DNA of 64,000 nucleotides from AP-15 sp963735445 (GCA_963735445.1 CAVTLC010000023.1:42459-106458); one strand, 5' to 3'. Positions 27,422 to 36,060 are shown, numbered from the stretch's first letter. Program-made: numbers and translations. Notes: a model not told the origin generated them from the letters alone.

Positions 27422-28348
27422 ATGGATGTTGCCAATTCTGCCAAACTCCCGGTCTCTGTTGATGCGACCCTCGCGATGCTCGGCAGCGCCGATTACATCG
27501 CCGACCGCAGCCTGGCGACGGCGGTCCATCTGGCGTTGCATTTGAACCGGCCGCTGTTTCTCGAAGGCGAAGCCGGGGTCGGCAAAACCGAAATCGCCAA
27601 AGTCTTGGCGACCGCGTTGAACCGCCGGCTGATCCGCCTGCAATGCTATGAGGGGCTTGACGTCGCCTCAGCCGTTTATGAGTGGGATTACGCGCGGCAG
27701 ATGATCGAGATCCGCCTTGCCGAAGCGGCCGAGGAGGATCGCGGCGAAATCGAAAGCACGATCTTTTCCGACCGGTTTTTGATCAAGCGCCCGCTGTTGC
27801 AGGCGTTGGAGCCCGACATCGCCGGCGCGCCGGTATTGCTGATCGACGAGCTTGATCGCACCGATGAGCCGTTCGAAGCTTTTCTTCTCGAAATCCTGTC
27901 CGATTTCCAGGTGACGATCCCGGAGATCGGCACAATCCGCGCCGAGCATCCGCCGATCGTCATTATCACTTCGAACCGCACGCGCGAGATCCACGACGCG
28001 TTGAAGCGGCGCTGCTTTTACTATTGGGTCGATTACCCGAGTGCGGCGCGCGAACTCGAAATCCTGAAGCGCAAGGCGCCGGGAGCCAGCGAGCACCTGT
28101 CGCAACAGGTCGTCGGCTTTGTGCAGAAATTGCGGACGATGGATCTGTTCAAACTACCCGGCATCGCCGAGACCATCGACTGGACCGAGGCGCTGATGCA
28201 GCTCGACGTGCTCGAACTGACGCCGCAGGCGATCAACGACACGTTGGGTGTATTGCTCAAATACCAGGACGACATCGCCCGCATTCAGGGCAGCGAGGCC
28301 GCTCGCCTGCTCGACCAAATCAAGGCCGAAGCGGCCGCCGCGGCTTAG
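27422..28348 (+). CDS. MoxR-family AAA ATPase, CoxD-like
   Basis: 308 residues from the ATG at 27422; upstream TTG codons at 27362 or about 27400 are possible, the latter with GGGAGAGGGA in front. Walker A is EGEAGVGKTE and Walker B is VLLIDELDR; IVIITSNRTREIHDALKRRC carries sensor 1 and the Arg finger region. The sequence is of the CoxD subgroup, which works with the VWA protein CoxE in inserting the sulfido ligand and copper into the CO dehydrogenase active site or in related molybdo-hydroxylase maturation. It leads a gene set with CoxE, two XdhC-type proteins and a MoeA-MocA fusion, with no structural subunits nearby. Confidence 0.88.
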   Translation: MDVANSAKLPVSVDATLAMLGSADYIADRSLATAVHLALHLNRPLFLEGEAGVGKTEIAKVLATALNRRLIRLQCYEGLDVASAVYEWDYARQMIEIRLAEAAEEDRGEIESTIFSDRFLIKRPLLQALEPDIAGAPVLLIDELDRTDEPFEAFLLEILSDFQVTIPEIGTIRAEHPPIVIITSNRTREIHDALKRRCFYYWVDYPSAARELEILKRKAPGASEHLSQQVVGFVQKLRTMDLFKLPGIAETIDWTEALMQLDVLELTPQAINDTLGVLLKYQDDIARIQGSEAARLLDQIKAEAAAAA

Positions 28349-28379
28349 CAACAACTATTGGTGCAGCTTGACTGATCAG

Positions 28380-28448
28380 CCCCTCACCCCACCCCTCTCC
28401 CCGCGTGCGGGGAAGGGGAGGGACCCGCATCAGCGGGAAGGTGAGGGG
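28380..28448. repeat. REP-like palindromic element with three nested hairpins
   Basis: Outer 9-bp stem CCCCTCACC/GGTGAGGGG (28380-28388 with 28440-28448) encloses two inner hairpins: TCCCCGC/GCGGGGA with a two-base loop (flanked by CCCC/GGGG at 28392-28395 and 28115+300, i.e. 28415-28418) and CCCGC-ATCA-GCGGG (28424-28437). The sequence resembles the CCCTCACCC...GGGTGAGGG intergenic repeats common in proteobacterial genomes. It lies between coxD-like and coxE-like genes and could act as an attenuator or mRNA-stability element. No second copy seen in the window. Confidence 0.75.
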
Positions 28449-28484
28449 CCGTCTGCGCCGCACGGCCGGCTGCTCGCCAATCTG

Positions 28485-29669
28485 ATGCATTTCGCGCGCA
28501 CCTTACGCGCCGCCGGATTGCCGGTTGGCCCGGGCAAGGTCATCGACGCGGTCGAGGCGGTTCGGACGGTCGGCATCACCGACCGCCGCGACTTCTACTG
28601 GACCTTGCACGCCGTCTTCGTCAACCGGCCGGACCAGCGGCTGATCTTTGACCAGGCGTTTCACGTCTTCTGGCGCAACCCGGACCTCTTGAAAAAGATG
28701 ATGGCGCTGGTGCTGCCGGAAATGCGCGTTCCCGGGGAGGAGGATCGCGGCGCCGAAATGGCGCGGCGGCTCGCCGAGGCATTGCACCCCAACCGCGACG
28801 AACCGGCGGGTGAGCCCGAGGAGGTCGACACCGAGATCGATGCGGTCATGACCTTTTCCGACCGCGAGCAGTTGCGCGGCATGGATTTCGAGAAAATGTC
28901 GCTTGAAGAACTGGCCCGCGCCAAGGCCGCGATCTCCAGGTTGCGCCTGCCGGTGCAGGATATTCCGACGCGCCGCTTTGCCCCTGACCGGCACGGGGCT
29001 CGCGCCGATTTGCGCGCGACCTTGCGCGCCGCGCTGCGCTCGGGCGGGCTGATCGAATTGAAGCGCAAGAGCCCGCGCCGCCGACCGCCGCCGCTCGTCG
29101 TGTTGTGCGACATCTCGGGATCGATGAGCCGCTACAGCCGCATCTTTCTGCATTTCATGCACACGGTGACCAACGACCGTGACCGGGTTTACACCTTTGT
29201 CTTTGGCACCCGGCTGACCAACATCACCCGCTATCTGCGCTTTCGCGATGTCGATCTCGCGCTGGATCGGGTCGGCGAAGCGGTTGCCGATTGGTCGGGC
29301 GGGACCCGCATCGGTCATTCGATCGCCGAGTTCAACCGCCTGTGGTCGCGCCGCCTGTTGGGGCAGGGGGCGATCGTCATGCTGATCACCGACGGGCTCG
29401 ACCGCGACGCCGGCACCGGGCTGGCCCGTGAAATGGACCGACTGCACCGCTCGTGCCGCCGCTTGATCTGGCTGAACCCGCTGTTGCGCTACGAGGGCTT
29501 CGAGCCAAGATCACTCGGTATGCGGGCGATGATGCCCTATGTCGACGAGTTCCGTCCGGTGCACAATCTCGCCAGCCTCGAAGAGCTGATCGAGGCGTTG
29601 AGCGCGGCCCCGGCGCGGCGTGGGCCGGCGACACCGGTCTTGCGGCATTATCAGGAGAAGGCGGCATGA
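28485..29669 (+). CDS. VWA-domain protein, CoxE-like
   Basis: 394 residues from the ATG at 28485; the open frame extends upstream through the REP-like repeat to a TTG at 28368, which I consider less likely because it would translate the repeat, although conserved residues begin a few codons before 28485 (GRLLANL). N-terminal part: FARTLRAAGLPVGPGKVIDAV and FYWTLHAVFVNRPDQRLIFDQAFHVFWR, typical of CoxE. C-terminal von Willebrand A domain has the MIDAS motif DISGSMS near residue 210 and FVFGTRLTNI. CoxE works with the MoxR-type ATPase in maturation of molybdenum hydroxylases. The stop overlaps the next start (ATGA). Confidence 0.87.
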   Translation: MHFARTLRAAGLPVGPGKVIDAVEAVRTVGITDRRDFYWTLHAVFVNRPDQRLIFDQAFHVFWRNPDLLKKMMALVLPEMRVPGEEDRGAEMARRLAEALHPNRDEPAGEPEEVDTEIDAVMTFSDREQLRGMDFEKMSLEELARAKAAISRLRLPVQDIPTRRFAPDRHGARADLRATLRAALRSGGLIELKRKSPRRRPPPLVVLCDISGSMSRYSRIFLHFMHTVTNDRDRVYTFVFGTRLTNITRYLRFRDVDLALDRVGEAVADWSGGTRIGHSIAEFNRLWSRRLLGQGAIVMLITDGLDRDAGTGLAREMDRLHRSCRRLIWLNPLLRYEGFEPRSLGMRAMMPYVDEFRPVHNLASLEELIEALSAAPARRGPATPVLRHYQEKAA

Positions 29670-29986
29670 GCGATACGGCGGAAATTCTCGAACAGGCGGC
29701 GCGCTGGCGCGAGGCCGGGTCGGGCGTGGCGTTGGCGACGGTGGTGACCACCTGGGGATCGTCGCCGCGGCCGGTCGGCGCCAAGCTCGCGGTCGATGAC
29801 AAGGGCGCGATGGTCGGCTCGGTGTCGGGCGGCTGTGTCGAGGGGGCCGTCGTCCAAGAGGCGCAGGAGGTGATCCGCGACGGCAAGCCGCGGCTTCTCG
29901 ATTTCGGCGTCAGCGACGACCAGGCCTGGGAAGTCGGCCTCGCCTGCGGCGGCAAGATCCAAATCTTTGTCGAGCGCGTCGAATGA
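29666..29986 (+). CDS. XdhC/CoxI family protein, N-terminal domain only
   Basis: 106 residues forming just the XdhC-CoxI domain: VALATVVTTWGSSPRPVGAKL and GSVSGGCVEGAVV are diagnostic. The Cys in GGCVEG is the conserved residue of the family. In many bacteria this domain is fused to the Rossmann domain that here is encoded by the next gene, so the pair is a split XdhC. XdhC binds molybdenum cofactor, protects it and helps its sulfuration before insertion. Overlaps both neighbours by four bases (ATGA). Confidence 0.88.
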   Translation: MSDTAEILEQAARWREAGSGVALATVVTTWGSSPRPVGAKLAVDDKGAMVGSVSGGCVEGAVVQEAQEVIRDGKPRLLDFGVSDDQAWEVGLACGGKIQIFVERVE

Positions 29987-30693
29987 AGGGCCGTATCCTC
30001 GATCGCGTCGTCGAGGCCGGGCGTGAGCACCGCTCCGTAGCACTCGCAACCGATCTCGCCACCGGCCGGCAATTGCTGCTCGACGGCAAAGACGCCGAGG
30101 GCGACCTCACTCTCGATGAAGCGGCGCTCGGCGCGATCCGCGACGTGTGGCGCGCTGGCCGCAATCGAACGATCGAGACCCCGGCGGGCCGAGTGTTTGT
30201 CGAGGTGCTCACCCCGCCGATGCGGTGCTTTATCATCGGAGCGGTCCATATCGCGCAGCCTTTGGCGCAGATGCTGGCGATGGTCGACTACGCGGTGACG
30301 GTTATCGATCCGCGCGGCGCGTTCGCCACCCAGGCCCGGTTTCCGGGGGTCGAGTTGGTCAGCGAATGGCCCGACGAAGCGCTTGATCGGCTGCGCCCTG
30401 ACCGTGGTTCGGCGGTGATCGCATTGACCCACGATCCCAAGCTCGACGACCCGGCATTGGCCGCGGCGTTGCGCTCCGAATGCTTCTATATCGGTGCGCT
30501 TGGCTCGCGCCGTAACCACGCCGGGCGCTGCGAGCGGTTGAAGCAACAGGGCTTTACCGACAACGATGTTGCCCGCATCCACGGTCCAATCGGTCTCGCG
30601 ATCGGCGCTGTTTCCCCAGCCGAGGTCGCGACTTCGATCGTTGCCGAGATGATCCAGGTGCTCCGTAAGGGTAGTGCGGCGGAGGCGGGATGA
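29983..30693 (+). CDS. XdhC family protein with Rossmann domain (CoxF-like)
   Basis: 236 residues. The N-terminal 80 residues are a shortened XdhC-CoxI region (RSVALATDLATGRQLLLDG); the C-terminal part is the XdhC Rossmann domain (RCFIIGAVHIAQPLAQMLAMVDYAVTVIDPR, IALTHDPKLDDPAL, YIGALGSRRNHAGR, IHGPIGLAIGAVSPAEVA). The dinucleotide motif reads GAVHIA where GAGHVA is usual. Cofactor-handling protein for molybdenum hydroxylases; cytosolic. Four-base overlap with both neighbours shows a tight operon. Confidence 0.88.
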   Translation: MKGRILDRVVEAGREHRSVALATDLATGRQLLLDGKDAEGDLTLDEAALGAIRDVWRAGRNRTIETPAGRVFVEVLTPPMRCFIIGAVHIAQPLAQMLAMVDYAVTVIDPRGAFATQARFPGVELVSEWPDEALDRLRPDRGSAVIALTHDPKLDDPALAAALRSECFYIGALGSRRNHAGRCERLKQQGFTDNDVARIHGPIGLAIGAVSPAEVATSIVAEMIQVLRKGSAAEAG

Positions 30694-32360
30694 AGTTCGG
30701 CGAGGTCGCGGTCGGTGAGGCGGAAGGGGCCATCCTCGCGCATAGCCTGAAGTTCGGCTCGACCGCGCTGAAAAAGGGTCGGCTGCTGTCCGCCGCCGAT
30801 CTCGAATTGATCGCTGGTGCCGGGGTGTCGCGGATCACCGTCGCGCGGCTCGAACCCGGTGATGTCGCCGAGGATGTGGCTGCACAACGGGTGGCGCTGG
30901 CGGCGATCGGGCCCGGCGTTTCGGCCGCACCGCCGTTTACAGGCCGGGTCAATCTGCACGCCGACCAGAGAGGGGTCTTGGCCCTCGATCGCGAGCGGGT
31001 CGATCGGCTCAATCTGGTCGACGAAGCCATCACGCTCGGCACTTTGCCGCCGTTCACGGTTGTCGAGCCGCGGCAGATGGTGGCGACGATCAAAATCATC
31101 CCATTCGCCGCACCCGAAGAGGCGATCAAGCAATGCGTCAGGGTGGCGGTCAATGGCGGGCCGCTCTTGCGGGTGGCGCCGTTTCGAGCCCTATCGGTGG
31201 GGCTGATCCAGACGCGGCTCCCGGGTCTCAAGGAGAGCATCCTCGATAAGACAAAGGAGGTCACCGAAGGCCGGCTGTCGGCGTTGGGCTGCTCGCTTAT
31301 TTTTGAAGGGCGCTGCGTCCACGAAACCGAAGCCCTGGCGTCGACGATCCACGATGCGTTTAGCTTGGGGATCGAGATGCTGCTGATCCATGGCGCCTCG
31401 GCAATCCTGGATCGGCGCGACGTGATCCCGTCCGCGATCGAGCGCGCCGGTGGGCGTGTCGATCATTTCGGCATGCCGGTCGATCCCGGCAATCTTTTGC
31501 TGCTCGGCCATGTCGGCGAGAGGGTCGTCTTGGGATTACCCGGCTGTGCCCGCTCGCCAAAGGTCAACGGTTTCGATTGGGTTTTGGAGCGGCTGGTAGC
31601 CGGGTTGCCGGTCGGCTCGGCCGAGATCATGCGTATGGGAGCAGGCGGGCTCCTCGCCGAGATCCCGACCCGGCCACTGCCGCGGGCCGAGGCCAAGCCG
31701 CCTTCGGCTAAGGAAAAAGAAAAGCCACCCGGGCCGCGGATTGGCGCCTTGCTGCTCGCCGCCGGTCAGTCGCGGCGGATGGGCGGCCCCAACAAATTAT
31801 TGGCGGAGATTGAAGGCGTGCCGATGGTGGCGCGGGTGGCGCAACGCTTGCTGGCGTCGCGTGCAAGGCCGATCATCGCCGTGCTCGGCAACCGCGCCGA
31901 CGAGATCGACGCGGCACTCGGCCGCTTGCCGGTCGAGCGGGTGCGCAACCCCGATTTCGCCGAGGGTCTATCGACTTCCTTGAAACGCGGGCTTTCTGCG
32001 CTGCCGGGCGATCTCGACGGGGTATTGGTCTGCCTCGGCGACATGCCGCTGATTTCCGGCCGCCATCTCGATCGGCTGATCGCGGCTTTCAACCCGCTCG
32101 AGGGGCGCGCGATCGTCGTGCCGACCCGGCATGGCAAGCGCGGCAACCCGGTGTTGTGGTCCAAGCGCTTTTTTTCGGAGATGGCGCAGATTGCGGGCGA
32201 TGTCGGCGCCCGGCACTTGATCGGCGAGCATGCCGAACTCGTCGCGGAAGTCGAAATGGATGATGACGCGATCCTGGTCGATATCGACACCCCCGAAGCG
32301 CTCGCCGCACTCCAATCGAGGAGCACTACTCGCGGAGCTCAGCCTGCCGCAGAGGGGTGA
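30690..32360 (+). CDS. MoeA-like molybdopterin-binding domain fused to MocA-like cytidylyltransferase
   Basis: 556 residues with two parts. Residues 1-330 resemble the molybdopterin-binding (MoeA/MoaB-like) domain: ILAHSLKFGSTALKKGR, LLIHGASAILDRRDVIPSAIERAGG and GLPGCARSPKVNGFDWVLE. A charged linker (about 335-352, rich in Lys, Pro, Glu) leads to a MobA/MocA nucleotidyltransferase: GALLLAAGQSRRMGGPNKLL at about 354-373, CLGDMPLI at about 450 and the final DIDTPEAL. Fused proteins of this kind make molybdopterin cytosine dinucleotide, the cofactor form used by xanthine- and CO-dehydrogenase-type enzymes. Last gene of the operon, starting with an ATGA overlap. Confidence 0.88.
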   Translation: MKFGEVAVGEAEGAILAHSLKFGSTALKKGRLLSAADLELIAGAGVSRITVARLEPGDVAEDVAAQRVALAAIGPGVSAAPPFTGRVNLHADQRGVLALDRERVDRLNLVDEAITLGTLPPFTVVEPRQMVATIKIIPFAAPEEAIKQCVRVAVNGGPLLRVAPFRALSVGLIQTRLPGLKESILDKTKEVTEGRLSALGCSLIFEGRCVHETEALASTIHDAFSLGIEMLLIHGASAILDRRDVIPSAIERAGGRVDHFGMPVDPGNLLLLGHVGERVVLGLPGCARSPKVNGFDWVLERLVAGLPVGSAEIMRMGAGGLLAEIPTRPLPRAEAKPPSAKEKEKPPGPRIGALLLAAGQSRRMGGPNKLLAEIEGVPMVARVAQRLLASRARPIIAVLGNRADEIDAALGRLPVERVRNPDFAEGLSTSLKRGLSALPGDLDGVLVCLGDMPLISGRHLDRLIAAFNPLEGRAIVVPTRHGKRGNPVLWSKRFFSEMAQIAGDVGARHLIGEHAELVAEVEMDDDAILVDIDTPEALAALQSRSTTRGAQPAAEG

Positions 32361-32378
32361 ACACGCGGCTTGCTACTG

Positions 32379-33437
32379 CTAATCGGCGGCGTGACGCGGG
32401 GCAGCTTCGGCAAAGTGCGGCATCACTTCACGGGCAAAGCGGCGCAGGCTGGTGCGGCCGCGAGCGCCACCGCCCGACCCCCCGCCATTGATCAGAACAT
32501 AGCCGGCCCCGGCTGCGCGCAATTGGTCCAGTCGTTCGGCGATGTGATCGGGATTGCCGTACATCGCACTCGCCTCGTTCACCGCTTGCGGGTCGCCGGT
32601 GGCGCGGTCGGGTCCGCCGTGCACGGTGCCATCGGGCGTTGTCGCCAGCTTTAGCTGACGCAAACGGTTCGCCAGCCGGCGCTCCATTGCCGCGGCGCGC
32701 TCCGCCTGACTATCGCAGACAAAAAAAGCCCGGGTTACCGCGACTTGCATCGGATGCCATTGGCGACCTTGCGCCTCGGTCTCGGATTTGTAGATCGCAA
32801 TGCTATTGGCGACATCAGCCGGCGACGCATATTGCCCGAGCAGCAAATTGTAGCCCTGCGCGGCAACGCGGCGGATCGAACGCTCGCTGCCGGCTCCCAT
32901 CCAGATTGGCGGATGGGGCTTTTGCGCGGTCGGCGGCTCGACAACGATATTGTCGAATTGCCAGTATTTGCCGCGATGCGAAAACGGCTCGTCGGCGGTC
33001 CACGCCTTAAGGATCACGCCCAGCGCCTCGTCGTAGCGCGCGTCAGCCTCTTCCATCGGCACGCAAAAACCGGCGAACTCGTTATAGCGATAACCCTTGC
33101 CGATGCCGAAATCGAGACGGCCGCCGGACAGCAGATCGAGGGTCGCCGCCTGTTCGGCCAGCAATACGGGGTTGTGCCACGGCAATACCATGACCGCCGT
33201 GCCGAGCCGCAAGTGCCGGGTTCGCGCGCCGAGCCAGGTGAGGAGGTTGATTGTCGCCGAGACCTGGCCGTAACCAGTAAAATGGTGCTCGACGACAAAC
33301 GTGCTGTGAAATCCGAGCGCCTCGGCCTCGACATTATATTCGATGAAGTCGCGAAAGCCCTCGGCGCTGTCGAACTCCGCCTCTTCAGGCCCTTTGGCGC
33401 GCCGCGCCGCGGCACTGCCGAACAGACCGAATTGCAT
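32379..33437 (-). CDS. LLM-class flavin-dependent oxidoreductase, subgroup B
   Basis: 352 residues starting MQFGLFGSAAARRA. It closely parallels the enzyme at 37176-38210 (same start, VEHHFTGYGQVSATINLLTWLGARTRHLRLGTAVMVLPWHNP, GRLDFGIGKGYRYNEFAGF). The C-terminal 25 residues are Gly/Arg-rich. Convergent with the molybdenum-cofactor operon, with only 18 bases between stops and no terminator visible. Substrate unknown; FMNH2-dependent oxygenation is the family expectation. Confidence 0.88.
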   Translation of the reverse strand: MQFGLFGSAAARRAKGPEEAEFDSAEGFRDFIEYNVEAEALGFHSTFVVEHHFTGYGQVSATINLLTWLGARTRHLRLGTAVMVLPWHNPVLLAEQAATLDLLSGGRLDFGIGKGYRYNEFAGFCVPMEEADARYDEALGVILKAWTADEPFSHRGKYWQFDNIVVEPPTAQKPHPPIWMGAGSERSIRRVAAQGYNLLLGQYASPADVANSIAIYKSETEAQGRQWHPMQVAVTRAFFVCDSQAERAAAMERRLANRLRQLKLATTPDGTVHGGPDRATGDPQAVNEASAMYGNPDHIAERLDQLRAAGAGYVLINGGGSGGGARGRTSLRRFAREVMPHFAEAAPRHAAD

Positions 33438-33720
33438 TCCGTTAACCCTCGCTTTTCGTCGCGCCGAACCCGCCGGCAGACGTTACGGCAACCCTCTGCG
33501 ATATTCAAAATGCTGTTTGTCGATCGCCGGCATAGCGGATCGGCATCACGATAGAGCCTCACCTAGCCAGTCTGGCGTCCGGGTCACGCCTTCCTAACCG
33601 TTGCAAGCTCTTCTTAAGCGTGGCGCAAGCGTATTTTAAGAGTGCGGCGATTTGCATCTATCACAAAGGAGGAGTGCGTATTAATCAAAGTGCCAGTCAG
33701 TCGAACACTGGAGAGAGTCA
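33438..33720. other. Intergenic region
   Basis: Upstream of the subgroup B oxygenase on the minus strand and of a small broken gene on the plus strand. AAAGGAGGAG at 33667-33676 looks like a ribosome site but is followed by no convincing frame. Nothing else supported. Confidence 0.4.
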
Positions 33721-33994
33721 TGCGCGCGCTGATTGTCGGGATAGTTGGTGTCGCCGGTCTTATCGCGTCCGACCGCGTTGGTTCAGGCGGCGCCGACCGC
33801 ATTCCATGATCAGGCGCGTTGCCGCGCCGGCGATTACGTTGGTCGTCCAGCGCTGCGGACACGGGTACCACCGGGAAGCCGCGACCCCGGATAAATCGGG
33901 TGTTTGGCACGGCAAATGCGCGCCCAACGCACCAAAAAAGTCGCCTGAGTCAGCCAGCCCGCCCGGAACACCGCAGTCTCCGCCGCACTCCTAG
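33721..33994 (+). pseudogene. Small secreted Cys/His/Gly protein, apparently frame broken
   Basis: An ATG at 33721 with GGAGAGAGTC in front opens a hydrophobic signal-like sequence (MRALIVGIVGVAGLIA). The frame ends at about 33810, but the next frames continue sensibly: PTALVQAAPTAF in one, then ITLVVQRCGHGYHREA and GVWHGKCAPN in the third, ending at 33994. The CGHGYH...GxC pattern is that of small secreted proteins common in alphaproteobacteria. Restoring it needs two single-base deletions, which fits the pattern of extra bases seen elsewhere in this window, but two shifts in 270 bases make the case weaker. Function unknown. Confidence 0.4.
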
Positions 33995-34142
33995 TCCACC
34001 TAGCCGATTCGACAGCTCTCGCGAAGCATCGCACGCTCCCCGCATAGGGGAGCGTCAGCGGTGAGAAATCCAACCGACAACATTCCGCTCCGGCGGGCGC
34101 CTGACCCGCCGAATCGAGCGACTGCGGGCGAGGTCCCGCCCG

Positions 34143-34976
34143 CTACGCCGAGGCCGGGCGCTGCCAGCCGAGCCAAGCGCAGATTGCATCACCCATGACG
34201 AGTTCTTTGTCGCGGCCCTGCAGCCACGGCATTTCCTCGGTAAACATCGTCACGCATTGCCGGTAGGAACACGGCATGCGGGTGATGTCGGTCCCCCAAA
34301 AGCAGCGCTGCGGGCCAAAGGCGTCGACGATCTGGCGGATGTATTTGTGGATGTTGCGATAGGGGTAGGGTTCGCTCGAATAGCTCGGCGCACCCGATAA
34401 TTTGACCGCGACATTGGGATATTTCGCCAGCGCCAGCATCTCGCCGAGATTGGCGAAGGCGGCATCGTCCGTCCCGGCACCGCCGCCACCGCCGCGGCCA
34501 TGATGGTCGATGTGGAGCTTGAGCCCCGGATGGCGCTCGGCGATCCGGGCGAGGTCGGCTAAATGGCCGCCGGCCATTAGGCCAACCGGCAATTTCTCGC
34601 GTTCGCACGCCGCCCAGAACCAGTCGAGCGAGCCGTCTGACCACCAGCTCTGCTGATGCGGCTGGTTGAACGTGAACCGGAAACCGAGCATGCCCGGCCG
34701 CTGCCGCCAATTCCGGACGATTTCCTCGCGGTTTGGCGCCTGCAGATCGAAATTGCCGAGAATGCAGAACTTGTCGGGATGAGCTTTGACCGCTTCCACT
34801 GCCTGAACATTCGGCGCTTCGCCTAGAGTGCTGGGCGGATGGATGACCGCGGCGTCGACCCCGGCCTCGGCCATTTCTTTTAGCGCATCGTCGACGTTGT
34901 AGGTCGGGATCTGACGGTGCTGCGGCGACATCCGCGCGTTTTCCCAAAGGTGGATCTGTGAATCGACGATCTGCAT
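34143..34976 (-). CDS. Metal-dependent hydrolase, amidohydrolase superfamily (COG3618/2159-like)
   Basis: 277 residues. It begins MQIVDSQIHLWE; the H-x-W form of the first metal motif, rather than HxH, resembles the lactonase-like amidohydrolase branch (2-pyrone-4,6-dicarboxylate lactonase relatives). Other features are VIHPPS, LHIDHHGRG near residue 160 and FWGTDITR near residue 230 carrying the late Asp. A Gly-rich loop (GRGGGGGAG) interrupts the barrel. A strong AGGAGGAAACC site precedes the ATG at 34976. It lies 25 bases after the LysR gene on the same strand and may be in its operon. Confidence 0.85.
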   Translation of the reverse strand: MQIVDSQIHLWENARMSPQHRQIPTYNVDDALKEMAEAGVDAAVIHPPSTLGEAPNVQAVEAVKAHPDKFCILGNFDLQAPNREEIVRNWRQRPGMLGFRFTFNQPHQQSWWSDGSLDWFWAACEREKLPVGLMAGGHLADLARIAERHPGLKLHIDHHGRGGGGGAGTDDAAFANLGEMLALAKYPNVAVKLSGAPSYSSEPYPYRNIHKYIRQIVDAFGPQRCFWGTDITRMPCSYRQCVTMFTEEMPWLQGRDKELVMGDAICAWLGWQRPASA

Positions 34977-35001
34977 CGGTTTCCTCCTCTCGACTAAGCT
35001 T

Positions 35002-35970
35002 TTAAGCTTCGACCCGTATCCGCCGGCGCGGCCGCGAACCGGCAGCCGTTTCCGGCACCGGTTCGGCGATCGCCGCGCGCAGCTTGCCGTCCTCCTCGAT
35101 GTGGCCGACCACTTCGGTCACGACCTCGGCAACCGCTTGCCGCGCAGCCGACGGGCCGCGGCTCGCCGCATCCCCGAGCGCCAGGGTGCGAAACACGCCC
35201 GACGCGGTAATCCGGTGCGCTTCCACCAGCCCGCGCGCGCATTCGCGATAGACCGAGGAGTGCGGCAAGATCGAGGCGCCGACCCCTTGCTGCACCATCA
35301 GCCGAATGGTCTCGTGATCGTCGAGCTCGGTATCGACCCGCAATGCGATGCCGCGGCCGGCCAGCAACACCTCAAGCGCAGCACGCATCCCGTCCCCCAG
35401 GATCAGCGGGGTGCGGTTCAATTCCTCGACGGTGACAAAGCCTCGCGGCCGCGCGCCGGGACGTGTCACCAGGACCATTTCCTCTTCCGCCAATCGGGTC
35501 AAAGCGATCAGCCGGCTGCGCGAGATCTCTGCCATCAGGGCCAAATCGACGAGACCGGCGATGATGAATTCTTCGAGCCGCGCCGAGCCGGCATGCACCA
35601 CTTTCAGTTCGACCAGCGGATAATGCTCGCGCATATGCGCGAACAACTCGGGCACCACCACCGGGCACAGCGGCGGCGTCACGCCCAAGATGATCTTGCC
35701 TGATGGATGCGCCTTATGCGCGCGGATTTCGTCGCCGGCGCGCTCGATATCGCGCAGGATGCGCTGGGCGCTGTCGAGCAATTTTTGCCCGGCCTCGGTC
35801 AGTTTTACGCCGCGGTTGGCGCGGGTGAATAAAGCCGCATCGAGCTCGTCCTCAAGCCGCTGGATATGTCGCGTCAGCGCCGGCTGGGCGATCTGCAAAT
35901 GCGCCGAGGCGCGGGTAATGCTGCCGAGTTCGGCGATGCGAACAAAATAGTGGAGGCTGCGCAATTCCAT
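35002..35970 (-). CDS. LysR-family transcriptional regulator
   Basis: 322 residues from the ATG at 35970. Winged helix-turn-helix at residues 1-60 (MELRSLHYFVRIAELGSIT, AHLQIAQPALTRHIQRLEDEL), followed by the substrate-binding domain from about 90 (GKIILGVTPPLCPVVVPEL, VQQGVGASILPHSS). It resembles NAC/CbsR-like members. It is divergent from the luciferase-like operon starting at 36131; the 160 bases between contain a 41-bp inverted repeat that is a candidate binding site. Likely controls both the hydrolase downstream and the divergent operon in response to a pathway intermediate. Confidence 0.92.
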   Translation of the reverse strand: MELRSLHYFVRIAELGSITRASAHLQIAQPALTRHIQRLEDELDAALFTRANRGVKLTEAGQKLLDSAQRILRDIERAGDEIRAHKAHPSGKIILGVTPPLCPVVVPELFAHMREHYPLVELKVVHAGSARLEEFIIAGLVDLALMAEISRSRLIALTRLAEEEMVLVTRPGARPRGFVTVEELNRTPLILGDGMRAALEVLLAGRGIALRVDTELDDHETIRLMVQQGVGASILPHSSVYRECARGLVEAHRITASGVFRTLALGDAASRGPSAARQAVAEVVTEVVGHIEEDGKLRAAIAEPVPETAAGSRPRRRIRVEA

Positions 35971-36019
35971 TGCAGGTGCGATTCCGCCCACCCGCGCGCG
36001 CGAAGGTCAACCGGAATTG

Positions 36020-36060
36020 TCCGATGCTCATCATGCCGCAGCGGCATGAGCATGATCGGA
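36020..36060. promoter_or_regulatory. 41-bp inverted repeat, candidate LysR operator
   Basis: Two 20-base arms around one central base. The outer six bases (TCCGAT/ATCGGA) and the inner eight (CATGCCGC/GCGGCATG) pair perfectly; the middle six contain ATGCTCAT-type repeats in shifted register. It lies 50 bases upstream of the LysR start and 70 bases upstream of the divergent LLM-class gene. Long dyads of this kind between a LysR gene and its target are typical of regulator binding. It could also form a hairpin in RNA. Confidence 0.65.

Noticed and set aside
34189..34947. 252-codon minus-strand frame inside the hydrolase gene
   Set aside because: Arg/Gly-rich shadow of the conserved hydrolase frame.
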